Of a DNA stretch of 64,000 nucleotides, positions 49,127-58,974 are shown piece after piece. The translations under genes were made by a program, and so were the position numbers. The notes under the pieces were generated by a model, which did no database searches, had not been told where the DNA came from, and was given only the letters and a program-made list of their open reading frames with translations. Numbering within the stretch: position 1 is the stretch's first letter; the number at the start of each line of letters is the position of its first letter. The DNA comes from Prescottella subtropica (GTDB taxonomy: Bacteria; Actinomycetota; Actinomycetes; Mycobacteriales; Mycobacteriaceae), in NCBI RefSeq assembly GCF_005434945.1, contig NZ_SKCH01000001.1, positions 62,001-126,000 on the forward strand, given 5' to 3'.

Positions 49127-50757
49127 CTGCCGTCACCGCGACACGGTCGACCCGACCGGAAGCGGCCGCAGCCCCGTCACCGTTCACCGGGACCGGGCTG
49201 CTGCTGCGGCTGAATCTGCGCCGCGACCGGGTGATCCTGCCCGCGTGGTCGATCGTGCTCGGACTGCTGCCCCTGGTCTACGGCAAGGCGATCGCCGGCC
49301 TGTACACCACGGATGCGCAGCGGGCCGCGTTCGCGGCGTCGACGGCCGTCGTCAAGTCCGAGATCGCGCTCGTGGGGCCGATTTTCGGGTCGAGTGCGGG
49401 GGCACTGACGACGTGGCGCGCCGGGTATCTGTTCACGTTCCTGGCGATCGCCGCGATCCTCACCGTCGTCCGGCACACCCGGGCGGAGGAGGAGGCGGGG
49501 CGCACCGAACTGCTCGGGTCGACCGCGGCGGGCCGGTATGCCGGCCTGACCGCGGCGGTCCTCGCCGCGGGGATCGGGGTGGCCGCCGGCTCGCTGATCG
49601 GTGCCGCAGCGCTGGCGTCGCTCGGAATGGGAGGCGCGGGGGCGATCGCATACGGGTCCGCGGCGTTCGGTGCGGGCGCGGTGTTCATCGGGGTGGCCGC
49701 GGTGGCCGCCCAGGTGAGTACCGGGGCACGCACGGCCCGCGGTATCGGATTCGCGGTACTGGCCGCTGCGTTCGCGCTGCGGGCCGTCGGCGATGCCGGG
49801 TCCGGGATGCTGTCGTGGGTGTCGCCGATCGGATGGGCACAACAGGTGCGCCCGTTCGCCGACGAACGCTGGTGGGTGCTGCTGCTGCCCGCGGTCACCG
49901 CCGTCGCACTCGTCGCCGTCGCGTATTCACTTCTGGCGCACCGTGATCTCGGGTCCGGTCTCGTCGCCGAACGACGTGGACCGGCCCGATCCCCGGCGAC
50001 ACTGTCCGGGCCTACCGGTCTCGCGTGGCGGACGCAGCGTGGACCGATGCTCGCATGGACGATCGGCATGACGGTGTTCGCGCTCGTGATCGGCGGCGCC
50101 GCACACGGTGTCGGTGACCAACTCGGCGACAACGAGCTGATCCTGCAGGCCCTCGCCCGTCTCGGCGGGGCCCGCGCACTCGAGGACTCGTTCCTCGCAA
50201 TGGGTTTCACCCTGCTCGGTCTCGCTGCCGGCGCCTACACCGTGTCGGCGACCCTGCAACTGCACGACGAGGAGGAGTCCGGGCGTGCGGAGAACGTGCT
50301 CGCGACCGCGATCGGGCGGCCACAGTGGGCACTGGGGCATCTGGTGTTCGCACTCACCGGGCCGGCCGTCGCCCTGACGGTCGCCGGACTGGTCACCGGT
50401 GTCGCGTACGGGATGTCGATCGGCGACATCAGCGCACAGGTCCCGCGCATGCTCGCCGCGGCGCTGGTGCAGTTGCCGGCGGTGTGGCTGCTGACAGGTG
50501 TCACCGTCGCACTGTTCGGCACGCTGCCGCGACTCGCGTCGGCGGCGTGGGCGGTATTCGCGGCGATACTCGCCCTGTACGTGTTCGGGATGGTCGCCGA
50601 CCTGCCCGGGCCGGTACTCGACCTGGTGCCGTTCCTGCATCTGCCGCGACTGCCGGGCGGCGAATTCCAGTGGTCGCCGATCGTCTGGCTGCTGCTGATC
50701 GCGGCCGCACTCGTCGCCGTCGGACTGACCGCGGTGCGCCGCCGCGATCTCCGGTAG
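49123..50757 (+). CDS. ABC transporter permease, polyketide/drug-exporter type
   Basis: A 544-residue membrane protein with about twelve helices in two similar halves, so it is a fused pair of permease domains. Each half has a long first helix ([18 protein letters not shown] and [19 protein letters not shown]) and a conserved EE loop ([32 protein letters not shown]). The pattern resembles exporters annotated for polyketide antibiotics in Actinobacteria. It overlaps the ATPase gene by 4 bp (ATGA). The TetR gene upstream probably regulates both. The substrate is unknown. Confidence 0.88.
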   Translation: MTAVTATRSTRPEAAAAPSPFTGTGLLLRLNLRRDRVILPAWSIVLGLLPLVYGKAIAGLYTTDAQRAAFAASTAVVKSEIALVGPIFGSSAGALTTWRAGYLFTFLAIAAILTVVRHTRAEEEAGRTELLGSTAAGRYAGLTAAVLAAGIGVAAGSLIGAAALASLGMGGAGAIAYGSAAFGAGAVFIGVAAVAAQVSTGARTARGIGFAVLAAAFALRAVGDAGSGMLSWVSPIGWAQQVRPFADERWWVLLLPAVTAVALVAVAYSLLAHRDLGSGLVAERRGPARSPATLSGPTGLAWRTQRGPMLAWTIGMTVFALVIGGAAHGVGDQLGDNELILQALARLGGARALEDSFLAMGFTLLGLAAGAYTVSATLQLHDEEESGRAENVLATAIGRPQWALGHLVFALTGPAVALTVAGLVTGVAYGMSIGDISAQVPRMLAAALVQLPAVWLLTGVTVALFGTLPRLASAAWAVFAAILALYVFGMVADLPGPVLDLVPFLHLPRLPGGEFQWSPIVWLLLIAAALVAVGLTAVRRRDLR

Positions 50758-50771
50758 GCCACGACCGGGAC

Positions 50772-50808
50772 ACGGCGTCACGCTTTCGCGTCGGAACCGT
50801 GACGCCGT
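50772..50808 (+). terminator. ABC operon terminator
   Basis: ACGGCGTCACG (50772-50782) pairs perfectly with 50798-50808 across a 15-nt loop, and the flanking GGGA and TCCC extend the stem with a mismatch. It is followed by TTCCCGTT, 15 nt after the permease stop. Confidence 0.7.
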
Positions 50809-50847
50809 TTCCCGTTCGGCGGCATCGCCCGTTCCTAGACTCGGGGC

Positions 50848-52719
50848 ATGTCTGCAACACGTGCGGCGGACGAGGCCGTGAACTGGTCCAGGATCGAGGA
50901 GCGGGCGTCGTCGGTGGCGCACCTGTTCGTCGAGCGGGTGGCGTCGACCCCGCGGGCGGAGGCCTTCCGTTTCCCCTACGGCGACAGCCCCGACGGCGGC
51001 TGGGCGAGTGTCACGTGGTCGGAGGTCGGGGACCGGGTCCGACGGCTCGCGGCCGGGCTGATCGCGCTCGGGGTCGAGCCCGAGCAGCGGGTCGCGGTCG
51101 CGTCGGCCACCCGGTACGAGTGGGTACTGGCCGATCTCGCGGTCATGTGTGCCGGCGCCGCGACCACCACCGTCTACCCGACCACGACCGCGTCCGACGT
51201 GGCATACATCGTCGCGAACTCCGGTAGCCGGGTCGTCTTCGCCGAGAACGACACTCAGCTCGCGAAACTCCGGGAGCATCGTGCCGACCTGCCGGACGTG
51301 CGGTACGTCGTCCTCGTCGACGGCACCGCGCCCGACGACGGCTGGGTGATCGGGTGGGACGACCTCGAGCAGCGCGGCGACCGGTTGCTCGCCGATCGAC
51401 CGGACTGTGTCGCGGAGCGGATCGCCGGGATCGCATCCGACGACCTGGCGACGCTGATCTACACGTCCGGCACGACGGGCCGTCCGAAGGGAGTGCGGCT
51501 GACGCATGCGGCGTGGACGTACGAGGCGGCCGCGATCGACGCGGTCGGCATCCTCGACGCCGCCGACCTGCAATATCTGTGGCTGCCACTGTCCCACGTG
51601 TTCGGGAAGGTGCTGTTGACGCTGCCGCTGCAGATCGGGTTCGCGACGGCCGTCGACGGCCGCGTCGACCGGATCGTCGACAATCTCGCCGTGGTGCGGC
51701 CGACGTTCATGGGTGCGGCGCCCCGGATCTTCGAGAAGGCGCACGCCCGCATCGTCGGAACGGTGGAAGACGAAAGCGGCGTGAAGAAGCGGATCTTCGA
51801 CTGGGCGATGCGGGTGGGGCGGGCGGTGTCGAAGGCGCGCCAGTCCGGGAAACCGGTGTCACGCCGGCTGTCCCTCGAGAATACGCTGGCGGACCGGTTG
51901 GTGTTCCGGACGATCCGGGAACGGTTCGGAGGCCGGTTGAAGTTCTTCATCTCCGGGTCGGCCGCACTGGATCGTGATGTAGCGCAATGGTTCGACGCGG
52001 TCGGCATCGTGATCCTCGAGGGCTACGGGCTGACCGAGACCAGCGCCGCGTCCCTCGTCAACCGCCCGTACGCATACCGGTTCGGCACCGTCGGCCGGCC
52101 CCTTCCCGGAACCGAGGTGGCGATCGCGGACGACGGCGAGATTCTCGTCCGGGGCCCCGGGGTGATGAGCGGCTACCACCACAATCCCGACGCGACCGCT
52201 GACGCTCTCGACACCGACGGCTGGTTCCGCACCGGCGACATCGGCACGATCGACACCGACGGCTTCCTGCGCATCACCGACCGCAAGAAGGACATGTTCA
52301 AGACGTCCAACGGCAAGTACGTGGCGCCGTCGGCGATCGCCGCCATGTTCAAGGGGTTGTGCCCGTATGCCGGGGAGATCATCGTGCACGGCGAGGGCAA
52401 GTCGTACTGCGTAGCCCTGATCAGCCTCGACGGGGAAGCGATCATCGAGTGGGCCGCCGAGAACGGCATGGCCGACCGTCCGCTGCGCGAGATCGCCTCG
52501 GCCGGAGCGACCGTCGCGATGATGAGCTCCTACGTCGACCGACTGAACGCCGGCCTGAACCGCTGGGAGCAGATCAAACGGTTCACGATCCTCGAACGCG
52601 AACTGAGCGTCGAGAACGGCGAGATCACCCCGAGCATGAAACTCAAACGCACGAAGGTGGTCGACCACTTCTCCGAGAAGATCAGCGAACTGTACGGCCC
52701 AGCAGGACCATCGCGGTAG
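50848..52719 (+). CDS. long-chain fatty-acid-CoA ligase (FadD15-like)
   Basis: A 623-residue class I adenylate-forming enzyme. The AMP-binding motif YTSGTTGRPKG lies near residue 205. Later blocks are LPLSHVFGK, GYGLTETSA and WFRTGDIGTIDTDGFLRITDRKKDMFKTSNGKYVAP, the last being typical of long-chain FadD15-type ligases. The catalytic Lys is near the end in ITPSMKLKR. It activates free fatty acids to acyl-CoA. It overlaps the next, convergent gene on the minus strand by 38 bp (52682-52719). Confidence 0.93.
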   Translation: MSATRAADEAVNWSRIEERASSVAHLFVERVASTPRAEAFRFPYGDSPDGGWASVTWSEVGDRVRRLAAGLIALGVEPEQRVAVASATRYEWVLADLAVMCAGAATTTVYPTTTASDVAYIVANSGSRVVFAENDTQLAKLREHRADLPDVRYVVLVDGTAPDDGWVIGWDDLEQRGDRLLADRPDCVAERIAGIASDDLATLIYTSGTTGRPKGVRLTHAAWTYEAAAIDAVGILDAADLQYLWLPLSHVFGKVLLTLPLQIGFATAVDGRVDRIVDNLAVVRPTFMGAAPRIFEKAHARIVGTVEDESGVKKRIFDWAMRVGRAVSKARQSGKPVSRRLSLENTLADRLVFRTIRERFGGRLKFFISGSAALDRDVAQWFDAVGIVILEGYGLTETSAASLVNRPYAYRFGTVGRPLPGTEVAIADDGEILVRGPGVMSGYHHNPDATADALDTDGWFRTGDIGTIDTDGFLRITDRKKDMFKTSNGKYVAPSAIAAMFKGLCPYAGEIIVHGEGKSYCVALISLDGEAIIEWAAENGMADRPLREIASAGATVAMMSSYVDRLNAGLNRWEQIKRFTILERELSVENGEITPSMKLKRTKVVDHFSEKISELYGPAGPSR

Positions 52720-54313
52720 CACGGGCGGCCCGACGGTCCGTCTTGCCGCCCGGACCGAGTTCGAGCCGGTCGACGGTGACGACGTACTCGGGCAGGTATT
52801 CGGCGGTCGTGCCCCGCGACCGCAGCCACGCGGCGAGCGCGCCGGTATCGAGGGTGTCGTTGTCCGCGAGAACCACGACGGCACACACGCGTTCACCGAA
52901 GATCTCGTCGGGCACCCCGACGACCGCGACATCCGACACCGCCGGATGGCCGTGGACGAGGTCCTCGATCTCCACGACGGAAATGTTCTTCCCGCCCCGG
53001 ATGACGAAGTCCGCCGTGCGGCCCACCACCCGCAACCGGCCGGCGCCGTCGATCTCCACCACATCACCGAGCAGCATCGCGCCGTCGTCGGTGTACAGCT
53101 CGGCGTTCGCCGCCGGGTCGTCCCAGTATCCGGCGGACACCAGGGGACCCGATACCGCCGGCTGTCCACGACGGAGCCCGCCGGTGCACGGTGTCCCGGT
53201 ATCGTCGAGCACCCGTACCCGCATCGACTCGAGCAGGTGCCCGCACGTGCGCAGCCGGGTGTCTACATCGTCGGCCAGGGTCGTGCGGCTCACCCCGCCC
53301 GCCTCGTTCGACCCGTAGAACTGCAGGACGGTGGCACCGGTCCGTTCCTCGAACTCGCGGGCCGCGTCGTACGGGACGGGCTCACCACCGGTGTACAGGA
53401 TCCTCAGGCTCGACAAGTCACGATGTCGGGCCGCATCGGACCGCAACAACATCTTGAACTGGGTACTGACACAACACAGCACGGTCACCCGTTCGCGTTC
53501 GATGAGCATCGCGGTCTCGTCCACGTCGAATCGCGCGGTCACCACGGTCGGGACCCCGAGCAGTGCCGGCAGGAAGTGCGCCGACCACAACCCGAACCCG
53601 AACGGTGCCGGCACCACCGAGCAGATGACGTCGCCAGGCCCGATGTCGGCGCCCCACATCGCCTCCCGGGCGAACTCCACCCACTTGCGTTCGGTGTGCG
53701 CCACCACCTTCGGCAACCCGGTGGTGCCGGACGTCGAATTGAGCAGTGTCACATCCGATGTGGTGAATGTGCCGGTGGCACCGACATCACCCGCACTGCC
53801 GAGATGCTGCCGGACCACCGACCCGCTGCTCTCGTCGACGATCACCACTTCAGTCGGGGACACGTCGTACCCGCGTAGTTCGTCGACGAGTTCCTGCCAT
53901 GTACGGCCCCGAATCGATGCCGCGGTCACCAGAACCGTGGCATCGGTGCGGCGCATGATGTGCGAGATCTCCCGCACCCCCGACCGCACCCCGATGGCAG
54001 TCGCGATCCGGCCGGCCCGGAAACATCCACACAGCGCCGCATGCACACCCGCAGTGTCCGGCAGCAGTACCGCCACCCGGTCACCCGGACCTGCTGCCGT
54101 CCACCGCAACTCGACGGCGACAGCATCGGCCAGCTCGTCGTATCCACGCCACGTGGTCGTGCCGGCACTGCCGACGAATGCCGGACGCTCCGGGATCCGT
54201 CGCGCCCACGCCCGCACCACATCACTGACGGAAACGTCGGCGTAGGACTCGGGTGCGGTCGCGAAGGTACCGGGGGTGAGGAAGTCGGGCGTCGTGTCAC
54301 TGTCGATTGTCAT
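52682..54313 (-). CDS. acyl-CoA synthetase of the Liv-linked catabolic operon
   Basis: A 543-residue class I adenylate-forming enzyme, distinct from the long-chain type. The P-loop-like motif is STSGTTGLPKV; other marks are LYTGGEPVPYD, FYGSNEAGG and GDVVEIDGAGRLRVVGRTADFVIRGGKNIS. A Lys near the C-terminus (LGPGGKTDRRAA) is the likely catalytic one. It ends the operon, following livF by 7 bp, so it probably makes the CoA thioester of the imported acid. ATG at 54313 is preferred. The 3' end overlaps the convergent fadD gene. Confidence 0.88.
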   Translation of the reverse strand: MTIDSDTTPDFLTPGTFATAPESYADVSVSDVVRAWARRIPERPAFVGSAGTTTWRGYDELADAVAVELRWTAAGPGDRVAVLLPDTAGVHAALCGCFRAGRIATAIGVRSGVREISHIMRRTDATVLVTAASIRGRTWQELVDELRGYDVSPTEVVIVDESSGSVVRQHLGSAGDVGATGTFTTSDVTLLNSTSGTTGLPKVVAHTERKWVEFAREAMWGADIGPGDVICSVVPAPFGFGLWSAHFLPALLGVPTVVTARFDVDETAMLIERERVTVLCCVSTQFKMLLRSDAARHRDLSSLRILYTGGEPVPYDAAREFEERTGATVLQFYGSNEAGGVSRTTLADDVDTRLRTCGHLLESMRVRVLDDTGTPCTGGLRRGQPAVSGPLVSAGYWDDPAANAELYTDDGAMLLGDVVEIDGAGRLRVVGRTADFVIRGGKNISVVEIEDLVHGHPAVSDVAVVGVPDEIFGERVCAVVVLADNDTLDTGALAAWLRSRGTTAEYLPEYVVTVDRLELGPGGKTDRRAARATAMVLLGRTVR

Positions 54314-54320
54314 GGTCACC

Positions 54321-55040
54321 TCACTCGTGTGCTGCGGCATCGATGATCGCCTCGGTGATACCCATCGATCGGCGATATGCCTTGTCCAGTTCGTCGGCGC
54401 TCGCGCACTCCGCGGCGATCCGCCCTCGCTGCATCACATACCCACGGTCCACAATCGATTTCAGTGCCGTGAGCGATGGTTCAGCGATCAGGACGGCCAC
54501 GCCCGATGCGGCCAGTTCGCGGACGGTCTCGCGGAGGCCGGCGACGATCTTCGGGGCGAGGCCGGTGGTCATCTCATCCAGAAGTAGTACCTGCGGATCA
54601 GCGAGCAACGCTCGTGCCAGGACGAGCATCTGCTGTTCACCACCGCTGAGAACACCCGCGAATCGACCGGCACGTTCCCGGAGGACCGGGAATCGGTCCA
54701 TCGCGGTATCGACCGAGGACTTCGGGAGGCCGAGCAGATCGGCTCCGACCATCAAGTTCTCGGCAACCGACATCTTCATGAACAACTGGCGCCCCTGCGG
54801 GACGTAGGCGAATCCTCGTCGACCCCGAGACATCGCCGACTCTCCACTGATGTCCACGTCGTCGAGGCGAACGGTCCCCGTCGCCTTGATCGCGCCGTAC
54901 ACCCCGGAGAAGAGGCTGCTTTTCCCAGCCCCGTTTGGACCGACAATAGCTGTCACACAACATGGTTCGACGGTTATCGACACCGAGGAGACAGCCATCG
55001 CGGAACCGTACCGAACCGTCAGATCACGTACCTGCAACAT
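54321..55040 (-). CDS. livF: branched-chain-type ABC transporter ATP-binding protein LivF
   Basis: A 239-residue ATPase of the LivF type. Walker [20 protein letters not shown] (Q-loop), signature LSGGEQQM, Walker B LLLDEMTTGLAP and the switch AEPSLTALK (His replaced by Ser in the H-loop position) are visible. Start ATG at 55040 follows GAGGTG. With livG, livM, livH and livK it makes a complete importer for small acids or amino acids. The gap to livG is 4 bp. Confidence 0.92.
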   Translation of the reverse strand: MLQVRDLTVRYGSAMAVSSVSITVEPCCVTAIVGPNGAGKSSLFSGVYGAIKATGTVRLDDVDISGESAMSRGRRGFAYVPQGRQLFMKMSVAENLMVGADLLGLPKSSVDTAMDRFPVLRERAGRFAGVLSGGEQQMLVLARALLADPQVLLLDEMTTGLAPKIVAGLRETVRELAASGVAVLIAEPSLTALKSIVDRGYVMQRGRIAAECASADELDKAYRRSMGITEAIIDAAAHE

Positions 55041-55044
55041 TGCG

Positions 55045-55824
55045 TCACACCTCTTCCCCGAAGTACACCTCACGCATAGCCGGACTGCTCATGCACGCGT
55101 CCGGAGGTCCTTCGAACGCAACCTCGCCGAAGTTCAGCAGTACGACGCTCGTCGCGAGTTCACGAATCAGATCGACGTTGTGGTCGACGAGGACGACCCC
55201 GTTACCGCCCTCCTGGATGGTGCGGACGGCACCGGTGATCGCCTCGATACTCTCCGGGTCACCGCTGGCGAACGGCTCGTCGAGAAGAAGGACTGCCGGC
55301 TCGCTCGCCATGGCACGAGCCACCTCGACCAGGCGTCGGGTACCGAGGCTCATGTCGCCACACGGTGCCGTCCCATCGTCGATTCCGTACCGGGCAGCAA
55401 CCTTCGCCGCCCGGTCGATCGCAGAATCCGGTCGTTGGAACAGACCCAGCCATGCCCATTTCCACGCGGCCGGGAACGACCCGATCGAGCGACCGTACAG
55501 TCCGGGCACGATGTTCTCGAAGGCGGTCAACTCCAAGGCCACCTGTGGATGCTGGAACGTCCTTGCCAGTCCCTGCCGCGCACGGCGTTCTGCCGGCCCG
55601 GTCAAGGTACGTCCGAGAAGGCGAACCTCCCCCGCGTCGGCCCGCTGGGTACCGAAGATGATGTCGATCAGAGTCGTCTTGCCGGCACCGTTCGGGCCGA
55701 CGAGGGCTACGACCTCCCCGGGTCCGACGGTGAACGAAACATTCTGGACGGCTTTGACACCGCCGTAGGACTTCGACAGGCCACACACCTCGAGCAGCGG
55801 TGCCGAAACTGTAGGAACCGTCAT
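55045..55824 (-). CDS. livG: branched-chain-type ABC transporter ATP-binding protein LivG
   Basis: A 259-residue ATPase. Walker A is GPNGAGKTT, the LivG-specific RQGLARTFQHPQVALELTAFENI is present, and the signature segment is unusual: MSLGTRRLVEVARAMA instead of LSGGQ. Walker B is AVLLLDEPFASG and the H-loop VLVDHNVDLI. ATG at 55824 overlaps the livM stop (ATGA). The unusual Thr-Arg in the signature may lower activity, but the protein is otherwise complete. Confidence 0.92.
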   Translation of the reverse strand: MTVPTVSAPLLEVCGLSKSYGGVKAVQNVSFTVGPGEVVALVGPNGAGKTTLIDIIFGTQRADAGEVRLLGRTLTGPAERRARQGLARTFQHPQVALELTAFENIVPGLYGRSIGSFPAAWKWAWLGLFQRPDSAIDRAAKVAARYGIDDGTAPCGDMSLGTRRLVEVARAMASEPAVLLLDEPFASGDPESIEAITGAVRTIQEGGNGVVLVDHNVDLIRELATSVVLLNFGEVAFEGPPDACMSSPAMREVYFGEEV

Positions 55825-56867
55825 GAGTTTCCCTCTTCTCCGATCGGAGTCTCCCGCCGCGACGCGACCATGGAACGCAGTCGGGTCCAGCACCATTGCG
55901 CATACCCGATCAAGCCGCCCGGAGCAACGATGATGATCAGCAGCACGGCCAACGCAAGGAGGAGTTCACCGCTGCCCCTGTAGCCGGGCATGTTCAGCGT
56001 CACCGCAACGACCACGACCGCTCCCAGCGGTGCGCCCCACGCCGTCGCGCGTCCACCGATGATCGGCATGAAGATCGCCAGGAAGACGAGATTGAGGGTG
56101 AGTGTCTCCGGGGTCACCGCCTGTACCGAACCGACGAAGAGCGATCCACCGAACGCCGCGATCGCAGCACCGATCCCGAGCGCGACCATCCGCAGATGCG
56201 CCGGTTTCACACCACCGACACGGACTGCGTCGTCACTCTCCCGTGAGGCCTGCAAGGTGATGCCCCACACGGATTTCCGCAACCGGTCGACCAGAACCGC
56301 GATCACGCACACGAACACTACGGCCGCGGCGACGAGGATCGACCCGGATGGTTCCCAGCCGAACACCGACACCGGGGGAATCCGGGTGATCCCACCGGCA
56401 CCACCGGTGATCGAGCGCGCGTCGATGACCCAGTATTTGAAGGCGATGCTGAAGAGCAGGGTGACCGCGGCAAGATAGAAGCCGGACAGACGCTGGGTGA
56501 CCAACCCCAGCAACAGCGCAACCATCGCCGCGACGATCGCGCCGGCGATCCATCCCCACCACATCGACCAGTCGGTGTGTTTGACGACAAGGGCCACCGC
56601 GTACGCGCCGATCGCAGCGTAGGCACTGTAGGCCATGGACATCGATCCGGCGAGCACGAACGGCACGTACATGCCCAGCGCCACCAGCCCGTACATCGCG
56701 GCGAGGAACACGAGGTCCTGACGGTACAGGCTCGGCCCCACCCAGATCAGAACTGCCGCAACCACGACCACGGTGACGGCCAGTTCCCGCGTGGTACGCC
56801 TACCTCGACGGCCGCGTTGTTGCGTCTGAGGAGGATCGAGTACGCCTTTATCCATCGAAACAGCCAT
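55821..56867 (-). CDS. livM: branched-chain-type ABC transporter permease LivM
   Basis: A 348-residue permease with about ten helices, including VLAGSMSMAYSAYAAIGAYAVAL and GAGGITRIPPVSVFGW, a LivM hallmark region, and VRVGGVKPAHLRMVALGIGAAIAAFGGSLFV. The N-terminal 35 residues are cytoplasmic and basic. ATG at 56867 shares one base with the livH stop (TGATG). The C-terminus APGGLIGYAQW is typical. Confidence 0.91.
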   Translation of the reverse strand: MAVSMDKGVLDPPQTQQRGRRGRRTTRELAVTVVVVAAVLIWVGPSLYRQDLVFLAAMYGLVALGMYVPFVLAGSMSMAYSAYAAIGAYAVALVVKHTDWSMWWGWIAGAIVAAMVALLLGLVTQRLSGFYLAAVTLLFSIAFKYWVIDARSITGGAGGITRIPPVSVFGWEPSGSILVAAAVVFVCVIAVLVDRLRKSVWGITLQASRESDDAVRVGGVKPAHLRMVALGIGAAIAAFGGSLFVGSVQAVTPETLTLNLVFLAIFMPIIGGRATAWGAPLGAVVVVAVTLNMPGYRGSGELLLALAVLLIIIVAPGGLIGYAQWCWTRLRSMVASRRETPIGEEGNS

Positions 56868-57742
56868 CACACACGCACCTTTCGAGTGATCAGGCCTTCC
56901 GGTCGGAAGGCGAAGAACACGAGCGCGATGACCAGGATCGCGGTCTGTGCCGCACTTGCGCCGAAGTAGTAGGGGGCGAAAACCTGCGCGAATCCGAGCA
57001 CCAGGCCACCCACGAGAGGCGCCCATGCTCGACCGGTTCCCCCGATCACTAAGGCGAGGAAGGCGGTGAGTGTCCACGACAGGCCACTGGTGAACTGGAC
57101 ACCGGACTTGGGTGCGAACAGTATTCCGGCCACCGCTGCGATGATGCCCGCAACCACGAAGGCCACCACCCGAATCCGCGATACGGGCAGGCCGAGAATC
57201 CTGGCAGCTTCCGGATTGTCCCCGACCGCACGTAACAGTCGACCCGCAGCTGAGGAATGCAGCCACCAGGTCGTCGCGGCGAACACGATCACCGACCCCA
57301 CCACCAGGGTCACCGTCGTACCACTCACGGTCACCCCGGACACCTCGAACGGTCCGATGTCGAACAGGCTGACGCCGGGCAGCGGAGTTCGCCCGAAGAC
57401 GGTGCCCGCCAACTGCTGTACCGCGAAGAGCACCGCAGTAACGGCTACGAGTGCGGGTAGTTCACCACGCCCGGATCGGCGTTGCACCGGCCGGACGACC
57501 AACAGTTCGGTGGCGAGCGACAGAACCACGGCCAGAGCGACACCAGCGGCAACAGCGATCCACAAGCCGGCGCCCTGCTCGACGACGAGCCAACTCGTTG
57601 CGATCGCCGCTACCATCGCGTACGGCCCCATCGCGAAGTTGAAGAAATCGGTACCGATCACGACGAGATACATCGCCAACGCGATGAGCGCGAAGAACGC
57701 GCCGATCTCGACGGCCGCTATCCACAGTTGTGCATTGTTCAC
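56867..57742 (-). CDS. livH: branched-chain-type ABC transporter permease LivH
   Basis: A 291-residue permease with about eight helices. Marks are IALAMYLVVIGTDFFNFAMGPYAMVAA, RAVGDNPEAARILGLPVSRIR (the cytoplasmic EAA-like loop) and the C-terminal FFAFRPEGLITRKVRV. GTG at 57742 overlaps the livK stop and follows GGGGAGG. It would form the membrane channel with LivM. Confidence 0.92.
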   Translation of the reverse strand: MNNAQLWIAAVEIGAFFALIALAMYLVVIGTDFFNFAMGPYAMVAAIATSWLVVEQGAGLWIAVAAGVALAVVLSLATELLVVRPVQRRSGRGELPALVAVTAVLFAVQQLAGTVFGRTPLPGVSLFDIGPFEVSGVTVSGTTVTLVVGSVIVFAATTWWLHSSAAGRLLRAVGDNPEAARILGLPVSRIRVVAFVVAGIIAAVAGILFAPKSGVQFTSGLSWTLTAFLALVIGGTGRAWAPLVGGLVLGFAQVFAPYYFGASAAQTAILVIALVFFAFRPEGLITRKVRV

Positions 57743-58941
57743 TGGACCTCCCCTGCGCACGGCGGTTGGTAGGAACTCCACGGACCCTGCGGGGTGTTCT
57801 CCGGACCGAACTCCATCAGAACGAGTCCGCACAGGCTGTCCGCCGCAAGATGATCGGTGGGGCCGTACGACAGGGTCAGTGCCGACTGCCCGAACGACGC
57901 CGGCAAATCTCGGACGTTCTCGAGCGCGTCGCGCACCGCCGCACGATCGTGGGGATCGTCCACGGAGCCGAGTGCCGTCTGCAGAAGGCGGACCGTGTCG
58001 AGCGCCTGCGCGTCGTATGCGGTGGGCTCGTACTCCGGGCCCTTCACCGACTTCACGAGCTCGGCAAGTTCACCGGTTCGTGGATTCTCGTTCGTCAGGC
58101 TCCCCATGAACACCATTCCGTCCAGGGCACCCCGGTCGGCGAGCGCCCACGACTTGGGCTGATTACCGATGGACGCCAACGAGAACCGCGGCAGGTTCGG
58201 GGCCAGCTTGTGCAAGGTGTCGTGGGCGAGGACCTCGACGTGCCCACCGACGCTGGCCACCAGAACGGCGTCCGGCTTCGTCTCGAGCAGTCGCGACACC
58301 TGCGCGGTCAGATCGGCGGCGTCGACGTCGACCTTCTCCGTGGTGGTGATGTCGACGCAGTCGCGCAGCGGCGGCGCGAGCGTCGCCATGACCCCGTCGA
58401 TCGCGGCGCTGGAATCGGCCAGAACCGCGATCGTGCGGTACTTCTCGGCAGTGAACGCCCCGCAGTAGACCTCGGCGTACTGCGACAGCGAATTCGCGAC
58501 CATGAACGAGTACTGCTCGTCCGGAGCCTTGGCGAAACTGTCCACCAGTACGTTCGGTGAGATGCCGGGGATTCCGGAGCGTTGCAGTACCGACTTCGCC
58601 TGCATCACCGACCCACTGCCGGTCGCGAGAATGACGGCACTGGCACCTTTGTCGATCATGCGACGGATCACCGACGGCGTCTTCGTCGGATCGCTCTCGT
58701 CGTTGCCGACTTCGAGGACGATCCGCCGACCGTTCACACCGCCGTTCGCATTGATGTCGGCCACGGCCGCCCGGACGGTGTCGCCCACGATGACGCTGTA
58801 CGAGGCACCCGGTCCGGTCGAATCCTCGTCCATACCGATGACGATCGTGTCCGGGGCCGGTTCCGAGACCGCCGAGCATCCTGTGACGAGAACTGCTGCC
58901 GCCGTCAATATTCCGAGCTGTACACCACGCTTCTTCCGCAT
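57739..58941 (-). CDS. livK: Liv-type substrate-binding lipoprotein
   Basis: A 400-residue lipoprotein. The signal peptide ends in the lipobox VTGC with Cys22 as the lipid anchor. The mature protein is a two-lobe periplasmic-binding fold (TIVIGMDEDSTGPGASYSVIVGDTVRAAV, INANGGVNGRRI, SVIRRMIDKGASAVILATGS), as for amino-acid or aromatic-acid binding proteins. It is the first gene of the importer set, starting 33 bp after the acyl-CoA dehydrogenase stop. The substrate is probably the acid that the downstream ligase activates. Confidence 0.92.
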   Translation of the reverse strand: MRKKRGVQLGILTAAAVLVTGCSAVSEPAPDTIVIGMDEDSTGPGASYSVIVGDTVRAAVADINANGGVNGRRIVLEVGNDESDPTKTPSVIRRMIDKGASAVILATGSGSVMQAKSVLQRSGIPGISPNVLVDSFAKAPDEQYSFMVANSLSQYAEVYCGAFTAEKYRTIAVLADSSAAIDGVMATLAPPLRDCVDITTTEKVDVDAADLTAQVSRLLETKPDAVLVASVGGHVEVLAHDTLHKLAPNLPRFSLASIGNQPKSWALADRGALDGMVFMGSLTNENPRTGELAELVKSVKGPEYEPTAYDAQALDTVRLLQTALGSVDDPHDRAAVRDALENVRDLPASFGQSALTLSYGPTDHLAADSLCGLVLMEFGPENTPQGPWSSYQPPCAGEVQ

Positions 58942-58974
58942 ACTCGACCTTTCGAAAGGCAGTACATGGGTGGG

